Shown in pieces: positions 23,899 through 38,800 of a DNA stretch of 64,000 nucleotides. The DNA lies in NCBI GenBank assembly GCA_033060915.1, contig CM065378.1:715001-779000 (forward strand), given 5' to 3'. Positions within the stretch are counted from its first letter, which is position 1; every line of letters starts with the position of its first letter. Under the pieces are notes generated by a model that was not told the origin of the DNA, made no database searches, and saw nothing but the letters and a program-made list of their open reading frames with translations. The position numbers and the translations under genes are program-made. This DNA comes from Euryodendron excelsum. Taxonomy: Eukaryota > Streptophyta > Magnoliopsida > Ericales > Pentaphylacaceae.

Positions 23899-26800
23899 GT
23901 ATTATGTTACGTTTGTCTATTATGGTGTATATGTTTACATATACATATACATATTGTCATTACTTACAAAAATAATCAGATTCATCAGTTTACTAATTTG
24001 TAGTATTATTGTTACGTTCTGTTCTGCTTTCCCTTCCTGAGATTTTAGGATTAGAAAGCAGACTCCCCATTCATCTCTTATTCTTCCACTCGAACCTCCA
24101 CGCTCTTTAACACGGAATTTTGAGTCTTGTGTGTCTACCATTTAACCACCAAGGCATCTTGTAAGTAAATCCTATTCCTTGAATACGATATCTATCTATC
24201 AAGTGTGATGTACGGATAAATAAATAAATACATAAATAATTGAGTATGAATTATTTTTGGTTGCTGTTATGATACAATAATGACTCTTCTGATTAATGTT
24301 AATCGCATTTAATTTTAGTTTTGTTTCCTTATGTCCAAAGTTTTTAATAAATTACTCTTGACATGGCGTATCTCAATTTCTTCTCATTCTTGTTGCCCTT
24401 GTATCTTTTGCATTTTCTTCAAAACCCAAAAAAGGATAAAGTTCCTCTATGGTTACTGGGTGTTTTTATTTTCCTGCATTGGATGTACATGAAAATAACC
24501 CCCTCCCACCCCAAATATTCGCGCGCACACACACACACAACTTTACTGAATAAACTTAATATTTTTGTTCCAAAATGTTGCACATCTCCTCAAGGTACCA
24601 TCATTCTGTTTTGTATTTCATGAAGAAGATTGTTTCATTGCACTGGGAGGGGAAAGAAAGGAAAAAAAAAGGAATAGAAAGAAACTAAGTAGTAAATGCA
24701 TTTGATATGATTATCAAATTGATTATCGTGACATTGGGGGAGATTTCCACTTGTACTCCACTATAACTTGTTAAACTAAAAACATGGGATTTTCTTACTA
24801 CCATTTCAATTTGCGCATAAAATTTGAAATTATACTTGGAAGTGAATGGGTAGTAGGCTGGAATTAGCTTGATGAAGTCTTATTTGTCATAATTCTCCAC
24901 TTGTCCTGTTGGTGCATGTTTTGGATAAGCTAAGAAGCATGGACATTGACACGGGTATGGATACAGACAATGGACACAACAATTTTAATAAAATGAAGAC
25001 ACGGATACGGCGGGACACGACAAAAAATATATTTCTTATATATTTTATTTACTATGTATATGAATGTAACGTCTATAAATTACCAAAGATAAAAGAAAAA
25101 CAATACTAATTCAATATGAAAAACACATTGAATCCTTAATTTAATCATAGTTTTACATAAAACATGATGGAATCATGTTTACAATTTCAACTTGCGATGT
25201 GTTTCCATGCGTATCTAGTGATGGATATGTGTTGCTAGCGTATTCATTGAAAAATTAAGAACACACTAATTTGCGTGTTCGACACATGTCCCGGTGTGTC
25301 CAAGGAATTTGTGCGTCTGACGTGTGTCCGACACGGACATGACACCCTCTTAGAAATGTCCGTGCTTCCTAATGGATAATAAAATATCTTTATTGCCATT
25401 CCATTAATCTAAGCATGCATGTTCCACTTTCCAAAGACATTGTGCTGGAGGCCATTACTGATGCACCTGATATATTGAAGATAATTAAAGAAAAAGGAGT
25501 ACATGGAACAGAGAAAAGTTGAGGCACCATAGCTTCCTTCAATAATAAGTGTTACGCATATTGGTCTAGAATAGGGGAAGGCCACATATATGTTTAGACA
25601 CTCACATTAAGGGAGGATGCGACACGCATACTAGTAACAAGTTTTTTTTACTTGGATAAATAATGAAACTATATAGAAAAGAGCACCAGAAGGGGTGCAA
25701 CCTTGCATACACGAAGTATAGAAAGTGCAAATAAGAACCTATACCAAAACCCTCCCATATATCTGCAGGGATGTACAGATCCCCTAAAAAATCAATAAAA
25801 GAAAACGATGAACAACGAGTATCCTCTTCCAGCCAACAAAATAATGATGCCAATACTAAGACTTTTAAAGCAGTTGCAAAGCATTCTTCCCTTTCAAAAG
25901 ATCTTTTGTTCCTTTCTCTCCGAATGCCCCACATAAGACATGAAGGAACCACTTCCCAAGCCTTCATGTTACCTCCTCTTTGGTAACCCTTACTCCAGCA
26001 AGCCAAGAGCTCTTCAACTGATCTTGTGGGATAACCCAAGCAATACCAAAAACAAAAAGCATCAAACCCCAAATCTAAAAAATATGTCACATTGGAGAAG
26101 AAGATGATTCATTGACTCCCTTGCATGCTTATATAATATACATGCAACACCAATTCATTAAAACTTTCCTCCTTCCTCAAATTGTTAGTAGCGAGGATTG
26201 CCTCTCGCACCACTATCATGTAAAAAAATGAGACCTTGGATGGGGCTTTGGAATGTCACAACCCTTTCCATGGGAAGCCAGACTCTGCTTGCCTTAAAAG
26301 ATGACATTAGATAGTTGGGGATACCCTAGTTATCAAAAAAAAAAAAAAAAGATGATGTTAGAAAGAGGCCACTGTGAATGTGCCATTCTTTTCTCCACCC
26401 CAAACCAATGGTTCCTCAACATCCACCCTAATGTAGCAACAGGAAAGTATGCCCAAACTTCAATAGCCTCTACCTCCCAACACTGTAGCACACTGCTGAA
26501 CCTCAGAGCCCGTACCTTGCCATCCTAAGATAAGGACCAAGAATCCTTAACTGATGCCTCGCTATCCATAGCAATATTGTAAAGATTCTGATAAACATCC
26601 CTTAGTGGCCTATGCCTAGAACATGTATCTTGCCAAAACTTTACCCTCCTTCCATTACCCACCTTGGAAGACATGACTGTGGAGAAATCCTCTCACACCT
26701 TTATATCCCTTTCCATACCCCCACACAATGAGGCTCCCTAATTGGGCTCATAGACCACTCCCTCCCGAAGCACCTAGACTTTCCTACTACCTGAACTCCT

Positions 26801-29800
26801 TAGTAAGCTTTAAAAGGTTTATCGATTTGCTTGTGTATTCAGTGTCAAAAGATTAGTTAGATAGAGGATTCAAGCTTTGGCAGCCAAGTAAAACTTAGGC
26901 TTGGACCTTTTGAATTTCATAACTCTCACTGAAACTGCCAGACATTCAAGTATGCCTACCAAGCAAATAAACAGCAGGAGGAAGCATGCACTGTGTCCCA
27001 AAACCAAAGTTATTGAAAAGGCCTAGTAATTAAAAGTCATGTAGAATTGCCCAAAATAAATGGAGACAATACTTAAATTTATGGACTGACCTTCGACTCC
27101 TTTGATTCTGACACATTCTTTTGGTGCTTTATGATATTTTCTATGATAGCAATATAGGGGATTAAATTCCTTTTATCTCTTATTTCTTCAAGGTATCCTC
27201 CTCATGCCAGATTTTGATGTCCTCGAAAATGATGTATGGAGCTAGCGTAGGTGTTTAATCCATTGATTTTCCTTCCACCTTAATTTCATTATTGTCCATC
27301 ATTGCTGAGCGATCTTAGTGTTTTTCTTTTCTTTCAGGCTCGCTCTGAGCACATACAATTTTGAGTTGTAACTGGAAGTGATTGTGTTGAGTTGTATGGT
27401 TGTTAGTGGGCTTGAATTAGCTTGATGGATGCATTTTTTTTGCAATTTACTTTTTCCTTCCGCATTGTTTAAAATTTTTTTTTTGATTCTTTAGGGTTTC
27501 TAATTGGTACATCTTTTGGATCAGCAAAAAAACTTCGTTTTTGAGCAAAAAAAAAAATGATCTTTGTTGCCATCCTGTTAATCGCCTCTCCCACTTTGTG
27601 AGTACATTGTGGGGGAGGCAATGACTCTGATGCCCAGATCTCAAGGGTAGATGGACTTCAACTTGGGAATATGGCTAGAAGTGGTTGGTCAAAATGTCGA
27701 AGGTTAGAGCATTACTCATTTTGTAGATTTGTACAATCTAGTTCTCAGATCAAGAACATGCCGTGAAGGAGCAACTAAGGAACAAGAAATAGAAGTGGAA
27801 AGCCTGACATATTAAAGAAGGACGAAAGTGGGGGTGGGGGGGGGGGGTGTGGAGGTGGTCGAGAGTGGAAGGCCTATGCAATTTTACCTTGGTTCTTGGG
27901 TACTCTCACCAAAGGGAGGATGCATCACAATTCTCACATGACCGAAAGTTTTAGAATGCAACTGATGCTTTTGTTTTCTTTGATAAGTAATGCATGCTGA
28001 TACTGTTAAGAAAGATTCATTTATATGTGCAATATGGTTTATAAAACACTTACCCACGTTGTGATTATAATATTCAATGTAAAGTTGTCAACTTTCCTCA
28101 TTGTTGAGATGGGTGGGTTTATAACACTTTCATCATGTTTTCAGGGACCAAACACTTAGAAGATCAGATCTATGCTGAAATAAGAGGACGAATCAAGGAG
28201 GATGACATTTCTGCACCTAAACGCAGAGGGCCTTACTACTACTATGAAAGGACCATGGAGGGAAAGGAATATGTTCAACACTGTCGACGCCTAGCATCTA
28301 ACAATGGGGATCCACCTTCTGTTTATGATGTTATGTCTATTGGACCAGATGCTCCTCCTGAGCACGTTATGCTTGATGAGAATATAAAGGCTCAAGGGCA
28401 TACATATTATAGCACAGGTGCTTTTAAAGTAAGAGCAACTTCTATTTTTGTGCTTCCTTGAGTTCAGATGTTCTGGGTTTTCCATTTCCATTCGTAGGTC
28501 CGTTTTTAATTCTTAGTTCTCTTTCTCTTCCCTCCTCTCATTTTCTTAATCAACAGGTTAGTCCAAATAATAAGTTAATAGCGTATGCAGAAGACACTAA
28601 AGGAGATGAGATCTATACTGTTTATGTCATGGATGCTGAGAGTGGAATACCTATTGAGAAGCCTCTAGTTGGTGTAACATCAAATATTGAATGGGCTGGT
28701 GATGAAGCTTTACTTTATGTCACAATGGATGCGACCCTTCGGCCAGAAAAGGTATGATTTTTCAAGTTGAACTTGTGTGTTTGACAATGTTTCATACTCT
28801 GATTCCCTCACCACTGTTCCCCTTTAGCTTTTACCATTGTTAATTATTTTCTGACGTGAGTACTTGACTGATGGTTGATGCCTGTTTCTTCACCTTTCTT
28901 ACACTTATAACAGTTTAACCAACAAGTTCTAGCTCAGTGGGTGTATATGTTGTTTTGCTAAAAGTGAGATATTTGTTTCATTCTCTTTATTGGACCATTG
29001 AGGGTTTAACAATTAGGTTAATCCCTGTCTTATGGGCAAGTTAGTAACAATCTACACAATCTCCAACCTTTCCCTTCTTTTTATCACACTTTAACCATAA
29101 GAAATACAAGGAACTCTTTATTGGTTTGGTTTTGACTTTTGGAGTGCTTCAGTACTGGAGGCTCCTTTTATGACTTTGATTTTCATTTCATGATGGTCCT
29201 TGTCTTGTGTTAGATTTATAAAATCTTCAAATGCTCAGCTGTGATGTCTCTTTAGATGTATAAAATTTTCAATAGTTCAGATGTGATGTCTATTTGCTTG
29301 CCGTTTTCTTGTACGATTCGTGAAGTTGAAGCTCTCCTCTTGGAAACCTCATCCAATCAACCAGCCCTCAATGATTCATGTTCAGATTGGTTGGTTGACT
29401 GTCATCACGGAATTAATTTTAATGGCAAAATAACGTGTCCTAAAGTGACATCTTGTACTTATCCAATGCTTTTACTACCAGCTCTACTTTATATTCTGAT
29501 AAATTTCTATCACAAAAGGTGACTAAGTAATTAATTTTCTTTTTAATGAACTTTATTTGTCATTTGCTTGAGCCGAAGTAGTATTTCAATTTTTTTCTAA
29601 TTTCTTATAATATAGGTTGTACATGGTTTTCTTGAAAGGAATAAAGCTTATACATTGTATGGCCAGAGGAGTAACACAATGCAATTTTGTAAAATCTCAC
29701 TTGTGTTAAGTTTGGAGTGCTGATGCAATCCTAGGTTTAGGAAAATATGCTCTGATACCAATTGATGCAATCTTAGGTTTAGAAAAAGATGCTCTGATAC

Positions 29801-32800
29801 CAATTAATGTAATTCTAGGTTTACAATGCATGAACTAATAAAATACAGCTGGTGAACTCTATGAAATGAAGCTCAAACACCCAAAATTCAGCAAATATAT
29901 CATTCCCAAAATAATAGACAAATCAAAGATAATAGACAAAAAAAGATATGAAAGTAAACAAACCAGTTAATAGAACTTTATTTGAAAACTGATTGATAAC
30001 ATACAGCTTACAAGAATTAAAACTTACAACCAAACCTATGTGATCCCAACAAAGAAGAAAACACCACAACAACACTAAGTAGGAAATGTCGACAGCAGCA
30101 GTAGAAGGAGAAGGGGCAGCAGTAGCAATAGTAAAGGGAAAGAAGGGGCAGAAATGTAGGGGGGAAAGAAGAAGATTCAGCAGAGAGGGAATTCTGCAGA
30201 GATGCATAAATATTAAGGGGAGGGAAAGAAGTACAGAGGTTAGAAACTGCAGTGATGCAGAGAAGAAGAAAGGTCTGAAGTGCAAAGGGGGGAGATTAAT
30301 GAGTAAAGTAGGAAGGAGAGAAGGCAGCAAAGAGAGAAAATTCAGCAAATAAGAAAAGAAGAGGAAGCAGCAACAATTTAGAGGGAGAAAGGGGAAACAG
30401 AAGAGAAACATAGAGGGGAGAGGGAAGGGGGATAGGCTCCAATCGTAGGAGTTTTTTTTCTTCAATCAATTATGCAACTTCTATCTTCCACTCGAGATTG
30501 CATAGTGTTTAAATACAAGAAACGTACATAATATATTCAAAAGATTAGTCAACATTTGTGGGCTGTTTTGTCTCTGCTGGTTAGTGACTGATTGGAGTGT
30601 AATTGGAGGTTGTTTATCTTCTCCTTTATTGTCAAAAAGGGGCTGCTACTTTTCCTAACAAAAGAAAAAGGCTGTTGAGTGATTGTCAAAAAGGTGACTG
30701 TTGGTGGCTGACTTTGTGGCTGCCAGCCTGGGTCACATCAAGTGCCGACACTGAGATTCTAAAGAATCACTTACATGGGATATTTGGTGCAACAATAGTT
30801 TAAAATATTGAGAAAAAGGATACGTTGCAAGCGCAATCAATATATGGATAGGAATCTCTGAAGAATTTATCGTGTTTCAAACTCTTTGGGAAAAAGATAC
30901 CACTAAGAGAAAATTTGGGAAATCTTGGAGAAGTTTTTGTTAGTGTTAATACAAGTATTACTTATACAGAAAGTCTAAATACAAATATTACCGAACGATG
31001 TTGAGTTATAATATCACTGTTAAAATGTATAGTTGACAAGTCTGTGGGGCATATGAACTACGTGAGTATTAAACAGGCAGGGAATCGTTCAATGCACAGG
31101 TAAGGTGCAAAAAATGAACAAAATAGTAGGAGAACAAAATTTGAAGATATAAATAATCATGACATATATAAATGGCATTTTTTGTTTTTGTTTTGTAATT
31201 ATAAAATGTGCAATCTTTGTCATAGGTGAGGGGACATAAGGGGGCGAGTTGACCTCCGAAGAGCATCAGGTTTTTAAAGGTGGTTGGCTTGCTTCCCTAG
31301 GTCCGATAATGTGAAGGTCAGTTTTGTTTTGCTGAACTCCTTAGAGATGGTTGGAAAGTTTGGCTTAACTTTGCAGAGGTTGTTAATCATCATAAATACT
31401 TTTGTCTTCTTTTGGTTGTTCTTTAGTGGAGGCCCCTCTCTCTCTCTCTCTCTCTCGTAAGGTTGGTCAAAGGGGAAGTCCCTCAAGGGGAGTTATGATC
31501 ATCTTGATGAATCTATAATCTCTAGCCACCAATTCAAAAGTCACTAATGTTCTAGCATGGGATCATGGGCCGGTCGGGCATCCCATGACCGTGGAATTGA
31601 CCATTAAGTGTCCAGGTCTTGCTCGTAACCTAGTTTGGCAAGGGTGCCATCTTTGATTGCAATGGAGATTAGTCTGGGAGGCTAACTCCAGAGTTGTTTG
31701 TGGAGGGATATAAGGCATGGAGATATGTGCTCGGAGGTTCCTGCAGCCAAGCTATAAAATTTGAGTACTTATGCCTTAAGCTAGAGGTCTTGTGGTTCTC
31801 AAGTGGAGATCCTTGGTTGAGTCAAGGTTACTCAAGCAAGACCTAATGCGGGCCCAGGTTGTAGGGCCCTAAGAAGCACAGACACTTCGTTGGAGAGTCG
31901 TACCCGTGTTGGACATGTGTCAGACACCGACACTCGTGGGACACGTGTTGGACACGGACACTTATGGGACACGCGTGGAGACGTGTCGGACATTCTATTT
32001 TACATGTTTGTTTTTTTTATTTTTTAAATCGGACACTCCATGGCCAGGTTTGGACACACGTGTCCCCTTTTGGACACTTTAGGGGTACGACGAGGGCTCA
32101 ACTATTTTAAAATTAAAAAATAAAATTTATTTTGTAAATAAGTAAACTTTAAAATCTATAAACAATATAGAAAACGAGGCCATTGTCGTTGTGATTGCGA
32201 CAAGTGGCTCATTTTGAATGGCTCTCAAATTTTGATTAAAAGCTTTTGTTTTCAAAAGAAAAAATAATTACTTTTTGGTTGACTCTTTAGTTCATTGTAC
32301 ATGTATTTAGTCTTTGAACTATGGATTACTGTTCTTAATTAGTTCTTGTATTTTATTGTGTTAGTCTAGACGAAGAAGTATGATGCCGTGATTTTCATGA
32401 TTATTTATTGATGGTGTGAAACTTATGCCATTATACATTGTGTTTATTAAATTCAAATGAAAAGAGGCTTTATTGTCTTCCCATCATTTTCAATTAGTAA
32501 TTATCTCCTTATCTTAATAGTTTATCTTTGTTTTCATATAGAAATACTTAAAACAACTGAGTATATTAATAATAAAAATAACTGGTTAAATGAATACATA
32601 ATTAAATTATTTAAAAATAAAAATATAACAAAAAGTATTATAATACATTCATTTATTTAGATGAATATATAATTAAAACATATAATAAATTAAATGAACC
32701 ATGTGTTCATATAATTTGTATATATACATAACTGTACAATACATGAAGCAATGAAACATTTAATCACGTGTATAAAATATATGAACCATGTATCTACATT

Positions 32801-35800
32801 AACCTACAATAAATGAACCAATGAACATTCAACCACATTTAGAAAACATATGAACCAAAATAAATGCAGTTAACTACACAAATGTTGATTCAATTCAAAT
32901 GAAAATTAACTTTATTATCTTCCCAGCCTTTTCAATTAGTAATTATCTCATTATTATGTTAATAATTCATCTTTATTTTTATATAGAAATACGTAAAATA
33001 ACTGAGTATACTAATTATAAAAATAAATAATTTAATGAATACATAATTAAATTATATAAAAATAAAAATATAACAAAAGAATATTATAATATACTCATTT
33101 ATTTAGATGAATACATAATTAAAACATACATAAATTTAATGAATTTTGTTTTCATATAGTATGTGTATATGCATGAATCTACAATACATGAACTAATGAA
33201 AATAAATGAACCAATGTACATTCAACTACATGTAGAAAACATAGGAACTAAAATAAATGCAGTCAACCACACAATTGAAGTAATCTCTTTATGCGAACAA
33301 CAATAGATCTATGTAAAATCACTACAACAAAATAAAAGATCTAAAAATTAAAAAACATATCTTATGCATTGGCCTTTGTGAATGTGATTATGACAAGTGG
33401 TTCACTTTAAGAGGCACTTTTTTAATTCTTTTTTAATTTATCTAGGTTATCTTTCCTATGCAAATTAAAAAGTAATTATCGAAAAATATTACTTTTTTAG
33501 ACCTTTTAAAATTCGTGTTAAAAGAATGCATCCTTATTAAATAAGAATTGTAAAAAGTCAAACTTAATAAGAATTCTAAAAGTCAATTAAACATTTTCTT
33601 AGCTTTCTCAACTATTACATGACGTTGTACATTGTATTCACCAAATTCAGATGAAAAGCATCTCCACATTTCTTCAATTATTCTAATTGTATGTAAATGG
33701 GGGTTATTGATGATTTTAATACATCACTAAAAAGGTCATATATGATGATTGATGAATAAAAAATAACTAAAAATTAACCCTTTTTTCATTACTCTCGTTG
33801 TGCATATAAATAATTTTATTTATAAAATGATTACCTTTATGTCCTTTAGGTATTTCTTGAAAATTTTTATTATTTTTGTAATATAGAAATAGAAATATTT
33901 AAACTATTAAGTATTCTACTATTCAATCTACTGGAAGCATATTGAATTAGTAAAATGGTGATAAATGAGGTTTTATTGTTCTAGTATTATTTAAATCCCA
34001 AGATTGTAAAAAGCCTCATAAAAAACAAGATAAATAAATTTTAGGGTAAATTACACTGACCACCCTTGAGGTTTCGCAAAATGTGAGGTACTACTACTCA
34101 CATATTGACAATTACACTGCTCTCCCTTCCTTTTAAAACATTGTAAGAAATTCCCCCTTTCAGTTAAAGGAACTATCGGAGAGACTAAAATTACTTTCAT
34201 ACCTTTATTAAACACTATTAATTTTCTACTTAGTGCCACAGATACAATAGATACGTATGAAAACTACCATGTAAAAGAAACTAAAACCAGACCAAATATC
34301 AAATCATGCAACCAAACACCATCATGCTGATCCGCCACCACCCAAAGCCCACCCCATTGCTTATCACCCCAACCCCACTGGTAACCGACTCACCACCGCC
34401 CAAAGCCACCATGGGTCACCAAACCCATCCCACTAGAAACCCACCTCCGCCGAACCATAGAGGTACCAGTCGGCTACCCACCCATCTGGCCTCACGCTCT
34501 CTTTCCTTCTCTCCCCTTCTCTTTGCATTTTTGTGTCTGATTTCAAGCAAGAGATCTGATTTAACAAATTGAGGCTAGTGTTTCAGTCATTGGTCGTCGT
34601 TTGTTGTCACCGCCAACATCATCAAACCCCCCACAACCAACCCCCCCCCCCCCCTTTCTCTCTCTCCCCCTCCCCTTCACAAACAGCCACACACCCCACT
34701 GTTAAACCCACCAAAACCACTGGTCAACCACCAAACAACCAATTGAACCACCACCACCACACCCTTCGTCTACTGTTTTTGGCACAAAGCCCTTACTGCC
34801 TCGCCATTAAATTCAATGCGCCCAACACAGAAACCATCCCAAACCCCTTCACTGCCCCATCATTTGGTGCTATATATATCTATGTACAACAACTAACAAT
34901 ACCGCTGCCCCGCCCACCACAACCTCCAATTTCATAGTTGCCCCAAATCCAATCTTTTCATACCCAGATCTGAAGACCACTCCCTAACTCCCTATCACCA
35001 ATCACTCAAATATTTATGCATACATAAAGTGAGGTAGAGTGAAGGTGATGGCTGAGCATGCCAAATTTGGGCTACTCCATTCAAATAAAGGTTGCAGAGC
35101 ACCTATTTTTGCAATTGTAAACCTGTGGAGATAACAGAGCACCCAAATTTGAAGATGGTGGTGTGTGTTAGAGAGAGAGAGAGACTTGGGAGTAGCTGGT
35201 TTTAATATTGCTATGGGTGATGATGCTGGTGATTGTGCTGGATGGCTGGTAGGGAGGAGGTAATGTTGGTTGCTATGAATGGTAATACTAGTGGATGGCA
35301 GGACTGTGGGGAGGAAAGGGAAGGATTTTATGCTAATTATTTTTTGAAGGGTAGAATAGAGATTTCATGATTCTTTTAAAGATTTCATATTTTTTTAAAA
35401 TACTTAAATAGTCAAAATAGTTAATTCCGTTTGTTGACTAATGTCTTTTTAACATAAGGGGGAATATGTTACAATGTTTTAAAAAGAAGGGAGGACAGTG
35501 TAATTGTCAGTATGTGAAGAGTAGTATCTTACATTTTGCAAAACTTCAGAAGTGGTTAGTGTAATTTATCCTAAATTTTAAATACAAATTTTACAATAAT
35601 AGTTAAAAGAAAAAAATGCCACACCAAAATTTCTCACCTTAGGCTCCAAATAGTGTTGAGCCAGCCTTGCTAGGTTGGGGCATTGTGAGCGGCTCTTCGA
35701 CCCAACATGCATTGGCTTATGGAGTTGGCTGGCCAATTGCCGCTTTGTGTGCTCGGCATGCGGGGCTGTCTTGGGTGATGTGGCGTTCCACTTGGGTATT

Positions 35801-38800
35801 ATGACAGGTATAAAAAAATGACATTAGTAATTCGATATAAAAAACCAAGTTGGATACACTAAGGCCTTATCTTTGTTGGGCCTGCGGAATTTTTCATGAC
35901 CTGGCTATAGTGTATACACATAATGCCAAAAAAATTTTGATTTGATTAGTATAACCTAATCAACGTTATTAGAATCATACTTTCGAGATCTCTTTGGTTT
36001 GATATCGAATAACAAGTAATAGCAACAAGCATGAATCAATTGCTCGAACTCAATTTTTGAACTTCTGCTGTATTCTTCGTACACGCCTTACTCCAGATAG
36101 AGTGGGTTCACAGCTGCTAAGGTTTCTTTTCCTCACAAAAACGTGTATCTCTTAATTATGAGCAAGTGTAATCTTACCTGCTCTTAGAGTGTATATATAT
36201 AGAGGTTATAACAGGACCATAGGATTAATATAACTAGGGTTTCCTACGCAAATAAGGATTTCTAATCTAATAAGGATTAATCCCCATTTACATAAATTAT
36301 AATTTATACCAGTAATGAATTATAATTGTACTCCCTGTCATACTAGGAATTATATTTTGAGCTTCATATTATTAAATGCTTATTTATCTTTCTACGTTAA
36401 GATTACAGATACCCGTCTATTAAATTAAATTACTAATAATTAAATTTAATAGACTTATTTAATTCATTGAGACCTTCCACTTAACTTATTTGATATGTCG
36501 GATTTATAATCTACCTGTAGGATTTGACATAATCAAAACTTATAAGCTTTCTTAAAGGGGTATCATTAATCCCTATACCGGGACGCGGATTCCATCAATA
36601 ATTAATAGTCACCATACATGTAATGTAATTGTCCAACTCACTGAGTTTATTGACCCATAAAGAATCTCACTCTTCTGTGAATCAAAACAATAAACATTAC
36701 ATGCACATGTTTATTTATTATATTAGGATTAAGAGTATAAACACTTATAATAATCATGAGGTATTAATTATTTTATATAATCAGTATAAAAACAATTATC
36801 TCAACATGATCCTGTTCAATACACACAAAGTGTACTAGTACAAAGAGTTGAAACTATATTGTTTCTCATAGTCAAGACAAACCTATTAAAACCTTGTGCT
36901 ATAATTCTACCGATGGTGTGTCCAGTTCCATCTAAAACTGTGGACGATAAGCTTATATTCTATAAGAATCGATGATCTAACCTTTCGTCTGTAAACCGTA
37001 CTCTACACATCAAATCATCGATTATATAGAATAAAAGACACACATGCATAGTCATTAAATAAATAACGTAATGCAAACATTGCTCACACAGATTCTCATT
37101 AAAATGGAATAAATAATTTATTAATAAATACTAAAGTCATTATACAAATCATGTCTTTTAGTATAAATCTCTAACAATCTTAACTCTCGATTAATACCTT
37201 AGGGTAGATGTTTTTCAAAATTATCCTTAGTTACATTTTTAGAAGTCCTTATGATGTGAAAGGATGATACTCAAATATCTTTTCTTGATACATAAGGTTC
37301 CACTTGCCCAAATGTATACAACTATGAGTATTCTTCCCGATTTTCTTCTTTCTTTTTGGCTGGGATATCATGGTATGGATATGGCAAAGAGTAAAAAAAT
37401 GGCAAAAATATCATGTCATGTGCATCAATATATCGATACTTGTTGTATTATGCACATTTTTTGTTTGTGTTTTTAATTTCACAATATATTAGGCCTATAT
37501 TGCAAACTATTGTGACATATCTGAGGATATTGCACTCTTCTCGACTAATTGTTACAAAATGGGATAGTTCTACAATATGTTTTAAAATATCATATGCTAT
37601 TTTGCAAATATCGCAATTTTATTGTTTGTTCTAATTAGAAGTTCTATAACCACAAATCCTTGTTCTTCTAAGTTTTGTTTTTGTCATTATTTTTCTGTTA
37701 ATGTATTTTTCAAATGGGAAAACAAATATAATGACACATAATTGACACAGCACAGGCAATTCCATGCATCAATTTTCATTTCCAGATTATTGCAACTTGT
37801 TTAATTCAACAAAGAAATCATGCTTTCTGTTCAGCTTACCTGCAGAAGCAAATAATAATTTACTCACTCTCTGTTGCTTTCAAAATTCTCTAAAGGTTTT
37901 CTGGTTAGCATGTTTTCCTATCTTTTTGTCTTAATTTTAATAGGCGTGGTTACATATGTTGGGGAAAGAAGAAATGAGCGACTTGTGCCTTTATCATGAA
38001 AAGGATGACATGTTCTCAATCGATGTTGAGGCTTCCGAAAGCAAGAAATTTTTGTTTGTTGCATCTGAAAGTAAAACAACAAGGTTTATATTCTACTTTG
38101 AGATTTCAAAGCCTGAAAATGGGCTTATACCTTTGACACCACGTCTAGATGGTATTGACACATCAGTTAGCCATCGTGGTACTCATTTTTTCATAAAGAG
38201 GAGAAGTGATGAGTTTTTTAATTCAGAATTACTAGCCTGTCCACTGGACAATGCATCTGCAACCACAGTGCTTCTTCCTCATAGGGAAAGGTAATATTAA
38301 ATCTCTGCTTTCTTATAACTTGGTGGTGTCTCATTTATAGAAATTGTTTTGAGCATATTATGGTGTATTATTCCTCTCATTGACATTAACATAAAAGTTT
38401 GAATTGAAAATTGGGCATATACAAACACAACAGAAGTAACATATTTGCTAGCAAAGGACACAATAGATACTCCAAATCCTCAATAGAAAGTCGGCCACGA
38501 GGAATCGAAGGTTGGGGCATGGCTCAATAACAGGCCTCAGTTCTAGGCTGGTATGGAGAACAGTTCCCCTTTTTCTCTTTGATGATGATGTGTTGAGTAA
38601 TATTCCTCTCATTGATATTAACATAAAAGTTTGAATTGAAAATTGGGCATATACAAACACAACAGAAGTAACATATTTGCTAGCAAAGGACACAATAGAT
38701 ACTCCAAATCCTCAATAGAAAGTCGGCCATGAGGAATTGAAGGGTGGGGCATGGCTCAATAACAGGTCTCAGTTCTGGGCTGGGTATGGAGAACAGTTCC

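Larger units (their letters stand above)
23899..28144 (+). other. Intron 1 (4.2 kb) of the peptidase gene
   Basis: A GT..AG intron with phase 1. It contains a MITE-like element (24931-25372) and a minus-strand LINE fragment (25600-26800), listed separately. The remainder (23899-24900 and 26800-28144) is AT-rich, with an (AC)n tract near 24527 and a G-run near 27830, and shows no gene. Confidence 0.9.
28752..37943 (+). other. Intron 3 (9.2 kb) of the peptidase gene
   Basis: A phase 0 GT..AG intron that is a landing zone for several elements listed separately: an LTR remnant with a PBS-like motif, a GACAC-rich MITE relative, a 442-bp AT-rich duplication, a long-TIR element and a solo LTR. The remaining parts (28752-29700, 30950-31860, 37190-37943) show no gene. 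A short open frame at 29256-29519 has no recognisable homology. Confidence 0.9.

Noticed and set aside
30086..30352. Basic Arg/Lys/Gly-rich open frame and its hydrophobic antisense partner at 29923-30465
   Set aside because: Both reflect a purine-rich tract in an LTR remnant. No start context or homology supports them.
34306..34937. Pro/His/Thr-rich open frames
   Set aside because: They come from a C-rich tract inside a long-TIR transposon. There is no conserved domain, and the frames run into each other.
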